From the NCBI GenBank assembly GCA_002869435.1, contig PKSX01000256.1, positions 1-35,436 on the forward strand: a stretch of 35,436 bases of DNA. The letters are read 5' to 3'. The notes beneath the pieces are model-generated. The model did not search any database, was not told the DNA's origin, and saw nothing but the letters and a program-made list of their open reading frames with translations. The position numbers and the translations under genes were made by a program. Source of the stretch: Marinilabiliales bacterium (GTDB lineage: Bacteria; Bacteroidota; Bacteroidia; Bacteroidales; DTU049). Of the stretch, positions 16,915 through 26,140 are shown one piece after another. The number at the start of each line of letters is the position of its first letter. The first letter of the stretch is position 1.

Positions 16915-19900
16915 TTATTGCACAGGCATTTGACCGGCTCCCACATACATTCCATAGTAGTACTCAAACAATGGCTGAACATGGTTTAGTAATGCATCCT
17001 GTTTTTCACGCTCTGCAATCTGCATGATACGCTGCAAGATATACAATCCCTGCTGCTTATCCATATTCAGATTTTTCTGGCGCTTATGATCCAGTGAGTA
17101 AATAAATCCTAATTCGGCACTATATATATCAGTTAACCTGAACAGAATATTATTTCCTTTCTCAACTTCACCTGCACGGTAATATGCTTCTGCAATGGGT
17201 AAAACGAAGAAATCATAAGGAATGACCTCATCAGGCATAATTTCCATTGCTTTATCAAGTGCAGCAACAGCTGAGTCGCGCTTTCCTTCCTCAATAAGGG
17301 CATTGGCAAGACGGGCAAAATTATTTCTGAAGTTCATGATCATACGACGGTTTGTTTCATCCAGGTAAACACCTTCACCATTCAGGTTCCCCCAGTTGAA
17401 CTTATTCATCATATTATCATACATCACGTCTGTATTTACTCTTCCTACGGCTTCGCCTTCACTTCTGGGTGTACGAATCGGAGCTAGCTTATAGGTAAGA
17501 CCTTCCAACAGAAAGTACTCTTCCAGTCCCATATATGCATCGTTACCCGTAGTAATTGCAAAATGAATAGGACGATCCCAGTTGAAGTGTGCCAGAATAT
17601 CAAGTACAAACAATGAATTTTTCTGCAATGCAAATCTGTTAATGGTCCAGTTCACACTATCAACAACTTCATTGGCCCATTTTTGGGGTACGGTTCCGTT
17701 TGATACCACTTTTGCACTGTCAACCGGCAGATAGAAACTCTTGGTTGGGAAATAATCAACCTGTCCCTGTCTGGTCTGCAATTTAAGTTTATCAGGACTT
17801 TTATGAATAATGGCAAACAAATCTTTTATGTTTACATAGCCTTCAATACCTGAATTTTCAAGCAGGTACACTACATCTCTGGTTCCCTGCCTGTATTGCT
17901 CATGTGACATTGAAATTGGTGCCGGCGCTGCATCATATACAGCACGCTTCATCTGGTCGGCATACCAATCTGTATTAAAGAGTGAAAGGTTGATAACACG
18001 TACATCGGTACGATACCCCTCCACTTCCTGAACATACCAGAGCGGGAATGTATCGTTATCACCATTGGTAAATAAAATAGCATTAGGCTCACAAGAGTCG
18101 AGATAGTTCTTGGCAAAATCTCTTGCTGTATATCTGTTGCTTCGGTTATGGTCATCCCATCCCTGACTGGCCATAATACCGGGCACCAGAATTAGCGTAG
18201 CCAGAGTGGCAATTATCGGACTCATCTTTCCTTTCAAAAATCTCGAGATAAGTTGTGTGACAGCAATTACACCAAAACCAATCCAAATGGCAAAAGCATA
18301 AAAACTCGCCGCATAAGCATAATCCCTTTCCCTGGGCTGATATGGATACTGGTTTAGGTAGACAACAATTGCAATTCCGGTCATAAAGAACAGTAATGCC
18401 ACCACCAGACTGTCTTTTGAGTGCTTATTAATATGGAAGAACAATCCAACCAGACCTAAAATCAGTGGCAGGAAGAAGAATGTATTTCTTCCGGGATTAT
18501 TCTTGGCTGTTTCCGTGATATCGCCCTGATTCCCAAGATGCATCTCGTCAATAAATTTGATACCACTTAACCAGTTTCCTTGAGTATCATCCCCATGTCC
18601 CTGAATATCGTTTTGTCGTCCAACAAAATTCCAGAAGAAGTAACGGAAATACATGTGTCCAACCTGATATGTAAAGAAGAATCTCAGGTTTTCGCTAAAT
18701 TTTGGTCTATATAGTGTCTGCGATTCACCATTAGGTCCGGTAACACGTATAGGCGTACCCTTAATTCTTCCCCATTCCTTATATTTTTCTATATGACCTT
18801 GCTGCTGATTACTCCACATGCGCGGAAACACAGTAACAAAATCTTCGTCATAAGTTGGCTTACTGTTTTTGCGATCGTCTGTAACAATGTATTTTCCTTT
18901 CTCAACATCTTTTTCATACACCGGAGAAGCATCTTTCCACTGATCACCGGGATTAACAGGAGCATTATAATACTGGCCTTTAAATAATGGCACATCACCA
19001 TACTGCTCACGATTTAGATATGCAAGTAAAGAAATAGCATCTTTAGGTGCATTTTCATTAATTGGAGTTGCAGCATTTGAACGAATAATCAAAATAAAGA
19101 ATGTTGAATATCCAATAAGAATAAAAGTTAAGGACAGTATGACGGTATTTAAAATAACCTTTGCTTTTTTGCGGGTCCATCTTAACCCAAAAACAATAGC
19201 TGCAATAATAAAAAGGAAATAGAATATGGTTCCGGAGTTAAAAGGCATTCCTAATCCGTTCACAAAGAAGAGCTCAAACTGACCGGCAAGCCACACCACG
19301 CCGGGTATGATCATATAGAACAGAATCGCCAGTAGAATTATTGACAAACCAATGGCTACAACTGTTCCTTTTGTTGTCACTTTGTATTTTCTGAAATAAT
19401 AAATAAGCACAAGCGCCGGAAATGTAAGAAGGTTCAGAAGGTGAACCCCGATGGACAGACCGGTAAGAAATGCAATCAAAACAAGCCAGCGAAGTGATTT
19501 CGGATCATCTGATTCAGCATCCCACTTAAGCATAATCCAAAAGACCAGCGCAGTGAAGAACGATGACATGGCATACACTTCACCTTCTACTGCTGAGAAC
19601 CAGAATGAATCACTGAATGTATATGCAAGCGCACCAACAAGACCTGCTCCGAGAACTGAAAAATAAGACTGCGGATTACTCATGTTTTCCTCACCAATCA
19701 TGCGTTTTGCCAGTCTGGTAATACTCCAGAAGAGAAACAATATGGTAAATGCACTCGATAGTACAGATAGCATATTGATCATGAAGGCAACATTTTCAAC
19801 ATTTCCAAAGGCAAATAATGAGAAAAATCTACCAAACAATTGGAATGTCGGAGCCCCGGGTGGGTGACCAACCTGTAGTTTATATGAAGTGGCAATATAT

Positions 19901-20013
19901 TCACCACAATCCCAGAAGCTGGCTGTTGGTTCAGCAGTCATTACATAAACAACGGCTGCGATAAGAAACACAACCCAACCCACAATGTTGTTGTACTTTT
20001 GATACGTTTGCAT
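16915..20013 (-). CDS. DUF2723 (TMEM260-like) membrane glycosyltransferase-like protein
   Basis: A large integral membrane protein of 1032 aa. Many spans occupy about residues 10-330 and 510-620. The first periplasmic loop carries FWDCGEYI (D35, E38), like the acidic motif of GT-C glycosyltransferases, followed by GHPPGAP. A soluble C-terminal part (about 640-1032) contains a TPR-like helix pair (about 900-940). The family (Pfam DUF2723) includes human TMEM260, described as a protein O-mannosyltransferase. Bacteroidota members are conserved but mostly uncharacterised. Role in protein or envelope glycosylation is inferred from family and fold. The deacetylase gene follows. Confidence 0.88.
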   Translation of the reverse strand: MQTYQKYNNIVGWVVFLIAAVVYVMTAEPTASFWDCGEYIATSYKLQVGHPPGAPTFQLFGRFFSLFAFGNVENVAFMINMLSVLSSAFTILFLFWSITRLAKRMIGEENMSNPQSYFSVLGAGLVGALAYTFSDSFWFSAVEGEVYAMSSFFTALVFWIMLKWDAESDDPKSLRWLVLIAFLTGLSIGVHLLNLLTFPALVLIYYFRKYKVTTKGTVVAIGLSIILLAILFYMIIPGVVWLAGQFELFFVNGLGMPFNSGTIFYFLFIIAAIVFGLRWTRKKAKVILNTVILSLTFILIGYSTFFILIIRSNAATPINENAPKDAISLLAYLNREQYGDVPLFKGQYYNAPVNPGDQWKDASPVYEKDVEKGKYIVTDDRKNSKPTYDEDFVTVFPRMWSNQQQGHIEKYKEWGRIKGTPIRVTGPNGESQTLYRPKFSENLRFFFTYQVGHMYFRYFFWNFVGRQNDIQGHGDDTQGNWLSGIKFIDEMHLGNQGDITETAKNNPGRNTFFFLPLILGLVGLFFHINKHSKDSLVVALLFFMTGIAIVVYLNQYPYQPRERDYAYAASFYAFAIWIGFGVIAVTQLISRFLKGKMSPIIATLATLILVPGIMASQGWDDHNRSNRYTARDFAKNYLDSCEPNAILFTNGDNDTFPLWYVQEVEGYRTDVRVINLSLFNTDWYADQMKRAVYDAAPAPISMSHEQYRQGTRDVVYLLENSGIEGYVNIKDLFAIIHKSPDKLKLQTRQGQVDYFPTKSFYLPVDSAKVVSNGTVPQKWANEVVDSVNWTINRFALQKNSLFVLDILAHFNWDRPIHFAITTGNDAYMGLEEYFLLEGLTYKLAPIRTPRSEGEAVGRVNTDVMYDNMMNKFNWGNLNGEGVYLDETNRRMIMNFRNNFARLANALIEEGKRDSAVAALDKAMEIMPDEVIPYDFFVLPIAEAYYRAGEVEKGNNILFRLTDIYSAELGFIYSLDHKRQKNLNMDKQQGLYILQRIMQIAEREKQDALLNHVQPLFEYYYGMYVGAGQMPVQ

Positions 20014-20094
20014 TATTCAGATTATTAATACAGTTTAAACTGCGAAATTATAAAGAAATTTTGACAATGGGAAAACAATAAGCATCAGCATTTA

Positions 20095-20123
20095 TTGTGT
20101 TTGGAAAAAATTTTATAACTTTG
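20095..20123 (+). promoter_or_regulatory. Promoter of tRNA-Gln (and rimP-nusA-infB)
   Basis: TTG (20095-20097), an 18-base spacer and a perfect TAACTTTG box (20116-20123), 16 bases before the mature tRNA 5' end. It is the only clear promoter between the divergent DUF2723 gene and infB, so it may also drive rimP-nusA-infB. Confidence 0.65.
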
Positions 20124-20139
20124 CGCCCTGAATTTACAC

Positions 20140-20210
20140 TGTCCGATGGTGTAATGGTAACACAGCTGGTTTTGGTCCAGCCGTTCAAGGTTCGAATCCT
20201 TGTCGGACAA
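20140..20210 (+). tRNA. tRNA-Gln (anticodon UUG)
   Basis: A full cloverleaf can be drawn. Acceptor TGTCCGA (20140-20146) pairs with TCGGACA (20203-20209), with discriminator A20210. The D arm is GTGT/ACAC. The anticodon stem GCTGG/CCAGC (20165-20169, 20177-20181) encloses loop TTTTGGT, with anticodon TTG at 20172-20174. The T arm is CAAGG/CCTTG with loop TTCGAAT. The U1-A72 pair is typical of tRNA-Gln. No CCA is encoded. It stands directly upstream of rimP. Confidence 0.97.
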
Positions 20211-20224
20211 CGGAAAATTTGAGA

Positions 20225-20251
20225 GAGGGGACAAATGTCCCCTCGATTTTT
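20225..20251 (+). terminator. Terminator or attenuator between tRNA-Gln and rimP
   Basis: GAGGGGAC (20225-20232) pairs perfectly with GTCCCCTC (20237-20244) around an AAAT loop, followed by GA and TTTTT (20247-20251). It lies 14 bases after the tRNA and 13 bases before the rimP ATG. It would stop most tRNA transcripts or act as an attenuator for the downstream operon. The alternative rimP ATG at 20235 falls inside this hairpin. Confidence 0.8.
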
Positions 20252-20264
20252 ACCTGTATCAAAG

Positions 20265-20720
20265 ATGATCGATAAGAAGAACATAGAGAAATTACTGGAG
20301 CAAATCCTTGCTGAGAAGGAGGTTTTTCCTGTTTTGGTTAAAATAAGCCAGGGCAATAAAATCTCTGTGTTTCTTGATGGAGTGGATGGTGTTAAAATAG
20401 AAGATTGTGCTTTCGTAAGCCGTCAGATTGAAAACAGCCTCGACCGTGACAAAGAGGATTTTGAACTGGAGGTTTCTTCGTATGGAGTTGGCAATAAACT
20501 ACTGCTTCCTGTGCAATACAAGATTAATATTGGAAGAATAGCCAAATCAATGCTTGCCGACGGTAAAACCTACAAAGGCAAGATCATTGAAGCTGACGAA
20601 GAAAGATTTACTCTTGAAACCGAAAAAAAAGGTAAAAAGAAAAGTGAAAAAACAAAAGAACTTATAACCCTTACATACGACGAATGTCGTGAAACAAAAG
20701 TTATTGTTTCTTTTAATTAG
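20265..20720 (+). CDS. rimP: Ribosome maturation factor RimP
   Basis: A 151-aa protein needed for 30S subunit maturation. I take the ATG at 20265 (MIDKKNIEKLL), not 20235: the extra ten residues would be encoded by the terminator hairpin, and the family normally begins this way. The N-terminal alpha/beta domain (about 1-75) contains DCAFVSRQIENSLDR and ELEVSSYG. The C-terminal domain is SH3-like, with a Lys-rich insert (KKGKKKSEK). The cluster rimP-nusA-infB is one of the most conserved in bacteria. nusA starts 7 bases after the stop. Confidence 0.95.
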   Translation: MIDKKNIEKLLEQILAEKEVFPVLVKISQGNKISVFLDGVDGVKIEDCAFVSRQIENSLDRDKEDFELEVSSYGVGNKLLLPVQYKINIGRIAKSMLADGKTYKGKIIEADEERFTLETEKKGKKKSEKTKELITLTYDECRETKVIVSFN

Positions 20721-20727
20721 TTAAGTT

Positions 20728-21966
20728 ATGGAAACGCTGAACCTGATTGAATCATTTAGTGAGTTTAAAGACTCAAAAGCCATTGATCGCCCTACATTGA
20801 TGCGCATTTTGGTAGATATCTTCAAACATATCCTCACCAAAAAGTTTGAACAAGCCGACAATTTCGATGTAATTGTAAACACCACTACCGGTGACCTTGA
20901 GATTTGGCGAAGTCGTATCATTGTTGAAGACGACAATATTGAAAACCCCAATGAAGAAATAGGGTACACTGAAGCCATCAAAATTGAACCTGATTTTGAA
21001 GTTGGCGAACAGGTACTTGAATCATTCAGCATTGATGAGTTTGACCGAAGAGATATACAGAGCATCCTTCAAATGCTGAAATCAAAAGTTCTTGAATACG
21101 AAAAGAATAACGTATTCATGAAATACAAAGACAGAATTGGTGAAATCGTTACCGCTGAAGTCAGTCAGGTTTGGAAAAAAGAACTATTGGTACTCGATGA
21201 AGAAGATTTCGAGCTGGTTTTACCACGAAGTGAAATGATTCCAACCGATTTCTATAAAAAAGGTGATTCGCTAAGGGCCGTTGTTGATAATGTAGATTTT
21301 AAAAACGGAAATCCCGTTATTATTTTATCCAGAACTTCGCCTGTTTTCCTAGAAAGACTTTTTGAGCTTGAAGTGCCGGAAATATATGACGGACTTATCA
21401 CCATTAAAAAAATTGTTCGCATGCCGGGTGAAAGAGCAAAAGTAGCCGTCGAATCATATGATGATCGTATTGATCCGGTTGGTGCTTGTGTAGGGATGAA
21501 AGGCTCCAGAATTCATGGCATAGTTCGTGAGCTCAGAAATGAAAACATCGACGTAATAAACTACTCAGGTAACCTTCAGGTATTTATTTCAAGAGCATTG
21601 AGCCCGGCAAAAATTTCCGGAATTAAGATCAATGAAGAAGAAAAAGCGGTTGAGGTCTATTTAAAACCAGACCAAATATCCCTTGCCATTGGTAAAGGCG
21701 GACAAAACATTAAACTTGCCTCGAAACTTACAGATTATGAAATTGAAGTTTTCAGGGAGGTTGATACCGAATACGATGATGATGTTGATTTGATGGAGTT
21801 TTCAGATGAAATTGAAGAGTGGATCATCAAAGAATTCAAAAAGATCGGACTTGATACAGCAAAGAGTATTTTGGCCATTCCAAAAGATGAACTTGCTGAA
21901 AGAGCAGATCTTGAAAAAGAGACCATTGAGGAAGTTATAAAGATTCTTCAGTCTGAGTTTGAATAA
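20728..21966 (+). CDS. nusA: Transcription termination/antitermination factor NusA
   Basis: A 412-aa RNA polymerase-binding factor that modulates pausing, termination and antitermination. The N-terminal domain (about 1-125) is followed by an S1 domain (about 130-200) and two KH domains. Signatures are GACVGMKGSRI at about 252 and LAIGKGGQNIKLA at about 319. A short acidic tail with a helix-hairpin-like end follows. It lacks the duplicated acidic repeats of E. coli NusA (495 aa), as expected outside proteobacteria. It lies between rimP and infB. Confidence 0.97.
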   Translation: METLNLIESFSEFKDSKAIDRPTLMRILVDIFKHILTKKFEQADNFDVIVNTTTGDLEIWRSRIIVEDDNIENPNEEIGYTEAIKIEPDFEVGEQVLESFSIDEFDRRDIQSILQMLKSKVLEYEKNNVFMKYKDRIGEIVTAEVSQVWKKELLVLDEEDFELVLPRSEMIPTDFYKKGDSLRAVVDNVDFKNGNPVIILSRTSPVFLERLFELEVPEIYDGLITIKKIVRMPGERAKVAVESYDDRIDPVGACVGMKGSRIHGIVRELRNENIDVINYSGNLQVFISRALSPAKISGIKINEEEKAVEVYLKPDQISLAIGKGGQNIKLASKLTDYEIEVFREVDTEYDDDVDLMEFSDEIEEWIIKEFKKIGLDTAKSILAIPKDELAERADLEKETIEEVIKILQSEFE

Positions 21967-22012
21967 AAATCTTTAATTTAGCCACGTTTTTGACAGTTTT
22001 GTAAAAGGATTT

Positions 22013-24922
22013 ATGGACAAGAACACAGGAACAAAACGATTAAGCAAAGTAGCAATTGAGTTGAATGTAGGCGTACATACGCTTATTGACTTTCTCAATG
22101 ATGAAGGCATGCCCGTGGAAGGGCCAAACGCCAAAATCGGTGAGGAGGCGTATAATGCCCTGTTGAAAGAATTTCACAAAGACAAGACTGCCAAACAGGA
22201 AAGCATGAAAATCAACCTCAGGCCTCAGGAAGAAGAGGAGGAGCAAAAGGAAGAAATCAAAGAGCCTGAAAAAGATGAGAAAGCCGATGACCTGCTAATC
22301 ACTAATTTATCAGTAGACACAGATATTCCTGAAACCAAGGAAAAGGAAGTAAAGGAAAAAGAAGAGAAGACTGAAAAAGAAGTCGTAAAGGAAGAGGTTA
22401 TAGAAGAAGTTGAAAAAGAGAGCAAGAAAAAAACCCCTGCCAAGAAAAAAGCTACTTCGGATAAAGAAGAAAAAGAACCTGTACAAAAAGAGGAAGACTC
22501 TGCTGAAAAGTCAGATAAAATAATTGACGATTCCAAAGAAGAAGATAAAAAGAAAGGCCCTAAGATTTTGGGCAAAATAGATCTTGATAAAGACAAGAAA
22601 AAAACCGAGAAGGAAGAGCCAAAGGAAAAAGCTAATAAGGATACTAAAAAAGCTGAGCCTAAGGAGGAAACTGAAGAGAAGAAGGAAAAAGAGGAAGCAC
22701 TAAAACCAAAAGAAGAGCAAAAAGAAGAAGTAAAAGATTCCGAAGCTAAAGAAGACAGCAAGGAAATAAAAGAACATATCAAAACCGAATATCAGAAACT
22801 GAGCGGACCAAAAATTGTAGATAAAATTGATATTTCCGGTTTTGACAAGAAACCTACCAAACAGGAAAAAGAAGCGGAGAGAAAGAACAAGAAAAAGACT
22901 CGTCCGCGTATCACTAAAAAGAAAGAAAGCGTAGATCCTAATTCAGGAAAAGACCATAAGCAACACGACAAAGGAAGAGGCAGAGGCAAAGGACGCAAAA
23001 AAGAAGCAAGACCTGAAATTAGTGAAGAGGATATTAATCGTCACATCAAAGAAACTCTGGCCCAGTTGCAGGGAGGATCATCCAAGTCCAAAGGCTCCAA
23101 GTATCGTCGCATGAAACGCGATGCTCAACAGGAGAAAGAAATGGAAAAACAGGAGCAGGCTGAAAAGGATAAGAGCATTCTCAAACTCAACGAGTTTATT
23201 ACTGTCAGTGAGCTTGCTTCATTAATGGACGTACCTGCAACACAGGTCATATCTTCATGCATGAGTCTTGGTCTTATTGTTACTCTGAACCAGCGCCTGG
23301 ATGCTGAGGCCATTACAATTGTGGCAATGGAATTTGGGTACGAAGTTCAGTTCACTTCAATCGACGATGAAGAGATTATTGAAGAGGAAGTTGATAACCC
23401 TGAAGATCTTTCACCTCGCTCCCCTGTTGTTACTGTTATGGGGCACGTAGATCATGGTAAAACTTCTTTACTTGACTATATTCGAAACACCAACGTAATT
23501 GCAGGTGAGTCCGGTGGAATTACGCAGCACATCGGTGCATACGAAGTGATTCTGGAAGATGGACGTTCAATTACATTCCTCGATACACCTGGTCACGAGG
23601 CTTTTACAGCTATGCGTGCCCGTGGTGCAAAAATCACTGACCTTGCAATTATTGTTATTGCTGCAGACGATCAGGTTATGCCTCAAACCGTTGAAGCAAT
23701 TAATCACGCTAAAGCAGCTGAGGTTCCTATGGTTTTTGCCATTAATAAAATGGATAAACCGGGTGCAAATCCTGATAAAATTAAAGAGCAGCTGGCCAAT
23801 ATGAATCTGCTGGTTGAAGACTGGGGAGGAAAATTCCAGAGCCAGGAAATTTCAGCTAAAAAAGGACAGAATATTGATCAGTTACTCGATAAAGTACTGC
23901 TGGAAGCAGACATGCTTGAGCTCACCGCCAATCCTGATAAACTTGCCAACGGAACGGTTATTGAAGCCTCTCTGGATAAAGGTCGCGGGTATGTAGCTAC
24001 AGTTCTGATCCAAAGCGGAACCCTTAGAATAGGAGATATTATACTTGCCGGTTCATATTATGGTCGTGTTAAAGCAATGTTTAACGAACGTAATCAGGCC
24101 GTGGAAGAAGCCGGACCAAGTTCACCGGTATTGCTGCTCGGACTTAACGGAGCACCCACTGCTGGAGATATCATTAAAGTATACGAAGACGAACGCGATG
24201 CCAAAGATCTGGCAACCAAGCGCCAGCAACTCATCCGCGAACAAACCCTTCGCACCCAGAAACATATTACACTTGATGAAATCGGTCGTCGTATTGCGAT
24301 TGGAGAATTTAAGGAACTCAATGTTATTGTAAAGGGAGATGTAGTTGGATCTATTGAAGCATTGTCTGATTCATTACAGAAACTCAGCACTGATAATATT
24401 CAGGTAAATATTATTCACAAAGCTGTTGGTGGAATCAACGAATCTGATGTGCTTCTGGCTACTGCATCCAATGCCATTATTATCGGCTTCCAGGTTCGTC
24501 CTTCACTTACAGCACGAAAACTTGCCGAAAAAGAAGAGATCGAAATACGTACATACTCAATCATCTACGATGCAATCGAGGAAATTAAAGCTGCTATCGA
24601 GGGTATGCTTGAACCAAAAATGGTTGAAAAAGTTGTGGCCAATATTGAAGTACGTGAAGTGTTTAAAGTTTCAAAAGTTGGAACCATTGCCGGTTGTATG
24701 GTTCTCGATGGAAAGGTTAATAAAACGCAAAAAGTACGTCTCATTCGCGATGGCATTGTAGTTATAACAGGTACAATATCATCTCTGAAACGCTTCAAAG
24801 ACGATGTTAAAGAAGTTCTTTCCGGTCAGGATTGTGGTATCGGTATTGAAAACTTCAATGATATTAAATCCGGTGATGTTATTGAAACATTCATCGAGGT
24901 GGAAGAAAAAAGAAAACTATAA
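22013..24922 (+). CDS. infB: Translation initiation factor IF-2
   Basis: A 969-aa GTPase that delivers initiator tRNA to the 30S subunit. An N-terminal IF2_N helical domain (about 8-58) is followed by a very long Lys/Glu-rich linker (about 65-385). A second IF2_N-like domain spans about 395-450. The G domain shows GHVDHGKT (477-484), [21 protein letters not shown] and SAKKG. Domains II-IV follow. A Shine-Dalgarno-like AAAAGGA (22003-22009) precedes the start, unusual for this region. It is the last gene before a strong terminator. Confidence 0.98.
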   Translation: MDKNTGTKRLSKVAIELNVGVHTLIDFLNDEGMPVEGPNAKIGEEAYNALLKEFHKDKTAKQESMKINLRPQEEEEEQKEEIKEPEKDEKADDLLITNLSVDTDIPETKEKEVKEKEEKTEKEVVKEEVIEEVEKESKKKTPAKKKATSDKEEKEPVQKEEDSAEKSDKIIDDSKEEDKKKGPKILGKIDLDKDKKKTEKEEPKEKANKDTKKAEPKEETEEKKEKEEALKPKEEQKEEVKDSEAKEDSKEIKEHIKTEYQKLSGPKIVDKIDISGFDKKPTKQEKEAERKNKKKTRPRITKKKESVDPNSGKDHKQHDKGRGRGKGRKKEARPEISEEDINRHIKETLAQLQGGSSKSKGSKYRRMKRDAQQEKEMEKQEQAEKDKSILKLNEFITVSELASLMDVPATQVISSCMSLGLIVTLNQRLDAEAITIVAMEFGYEVQFTSIDDEEIIEEEVDNPEDLSPRSPVVTVMGHVDHGKTSLLDYIRNTNVIAGESGGITQHIGAYEVILEDGRSITFLDTPGHEAFTAMRARGAKITDLAIIVIAADDQVMPQTVEAINHAKAAEVPMVFAINKMDKPGANPDKIKEQLANMNLLVEDWGGKFQSQEISAKKGQNIDQLLDKVLLEADMLELTANPDKLANGTVIEASLDKGRGYVATVLIQSGTLRIGDIILAGSYYGRVKAMFNERNQAVEEAGPSSPVLLLGLNGAPTAGDIIKVYEDERDAKDLATKRQQLIREQTLRTQKHITLDEIGRRIAIGEFKELNVIVKGDVVGSIEALSDSLQKLSTDNIQVNIIHKAVGGINESDVLLATASNAIIIGFQVRPSLTARKLAEKEEIEIRTYSIIYDAIEEIKAAIEGMLEPKMVEKVVANIEVREVFKVSKVGTIAGCMVLDGKVNKTQKVRLIRDGIVVITGTISSLKRFKDDVKEVLSGQDCGIGIENFNDIKSGDVIETFIEVEEKRKL

Positions 24923-24933
24923 TAGAATTTCAG

Positions 24934-24957
24934 GGCGGCATTGCCGCCTTTTTTTTT
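24934..24957 (+). terminator. Strong intrinsic terminator after infB
   Basis: GGCGGC (24934-24939) and GCCGCC (24943-24948) flank an ATT loop, followed by nine T's (24949-24957). It closes the rimP-nusA-infB operon. Only eight bases separate the T-run from the next ATG. Confidence 0.95.
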
Positions 24958-24965
24958 GAACAGAA

Positions 24966-26090
24966 ATGAAATTCATCCGAATTCTTAAATCACAAAGCAT
25001 TTCAAAAGCTGGTCTTGATTTTTCTACACCGAAAAATCCATTCGAATCTATGAATGAGATCCCTATTGGTAGAATTCCACAAGAACTAGAATCCTCTATT
25101 CAGGAGTTTATCAAAGAAAAATCCATCCATCGAAGTGATAGAATGGTTCATTTATCGGCATATCTTGCAAATGATTTAATGCATAATTCTTATGCACACG
25201 AACCCATTCTAATCAATATTGGTTCTTCTCGTGGCGCTACAGAAAGCTGGGAAAGATTTTACAAAGATTATGCTAAAACCGGCAAACTAAGACCAACCAG
25301 TTCCCCGCTTACTACTCAGGCGCATATAAGCTCCGCTATAGCCTCAATGCTCGAAACCGATTATAGTTTTGCAATCGATCATTCACTCACCTGCTCTACC
25401 GGATCAGCAGCATTGGTCAATGCGGTGGCATGGCTTAAATCCGGTATGAGCATATATGCATTGATTGGAGGTAGTGAAGCTTCAAATACTGATTTCACTC
25501 TGGCTCAAATCAATGCTCTCGGCATAGGTTCAAAATACAAAGGCAGATATCCATGCAGACCATTTAATGAAGAAATGGAAAACAGCTTCGTACTGGCAGA
25601 AGGGGCAGGGCTGGCTTTGCTTGAGTCCTGCAACGAACAGAATTTGCAGGTGGGAGATATCATTGTTGAGAACATAGGTTATGCCCAAACCGCCCCACCC
25701 TCACTCACAGGTATCGATCCCGAAGGTTTGCCACTTCACAAAGCAATGAAAATGGCTTTGGAAAACACGGGCTCAAAACCCGACCTTATTCTTGCACACG
25801 CCCCTGGAACAGTGAAAGGCGATCAGGCAGAGTTTAATGCCATTCAATCTGTTTTTACGGAAAACCCACCGGCTATATATAGTTCAAAATGGATTACCGG
25901 ACACACATACGCCGCTTCTGGTATGCTTAATCTTTCGCTGGCCATGAAAATATTTAATGGATTTATTCCAGCAGATTATCCATATGAAACCTACGCCCCT
26001 TTCGTACATCCTGAAAAAATTAGCAGCATCATGATCAACAGCACAGGCTTTGGAGGCAATGCGGTGAGTATTTTACTCAAAAAAATATAG
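24966..26090 (+). CDS. Stand-alone beta-ketoacyl synthase (KAS II/FabF-like)
   Basis: A 374-aa thiolase-fold condensing enzyme. The triad is intact: C143 in SLTCSTGSAA, H278 in LAHAPGTVKGDQAE and H313 in KWITGHTYAASG. Also present are K308 and the GFGGNA loop near the C-terminus (361-366). It should perform decarboxylative Claisen condensation on acyl carrier protein substrates. It is shorter and more divergent than FabF (about 410 aa), and no acyl carrier protein, ketoreductase or other lipid gene is adjacent. It could be a secondary-lipid or pigment-type synthase. Substrate is unknown. It begins directly after the infB terminator with no visible ribosome-binding site. Confidence 0.85.
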   Translation: MKFIRILKSQSISKAGLDFSTPKNPFESMNEIPIGRIPQELESSIQEFIKEKSIHRSDRMVHLSAYLANDLMHNSYAHEPILINIGSSRGATESWERFYKDYAKTGKLRPTSSPLTTQAHISSAIASMLETDYSFAIDHSLTCSTGSAALVNAVAWLKSGMSIYALIGGSEASNTDFTLAQINALGIGSKYKGRYPCRPFNEEMENSFVLAEGAGLALLESCNEQNLQVGDIIVENIGYAQTAPPSLTGIDPEGLPLHKAMKMALENTGSKPDLILAHAPGTVKGDQAEFNAIQSVFTENPPAIYSSKWITGHTYAASGMLNLSLAMKIFNGFIPADYPYETYAPFVHPEKISSIMINSTGFGGNAVSILLKKI

Positions 26091-26128
26091 TTTGATCTTG
26101 TGGTAGTTAATCAAAACCCCAAAAATTG

Positions 26129-26136
26129 TATTTTTG
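26129..26136 (+). promoter_or_regulatory. TAnnTTTG box four bases before the tex start
   Basis: A perfect TATTTTTG ends four bases before the ATG at 26141. Transcription would start at or next to the start codon, implying a leaderless mRNA. No -33 element at the usual spacing is obvious. Confidence 0.4.
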
Positions 26137-26140
26137 AGGT

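Noticed and set aside
22225-22782. 185-aa minus-strand ORF inside infB
   Set aside because: Ser/Phe-rich shadow of the Lys/Glu-rich IF-2 linker (GAA/AAA read backwards). No start context, and infB is certain.
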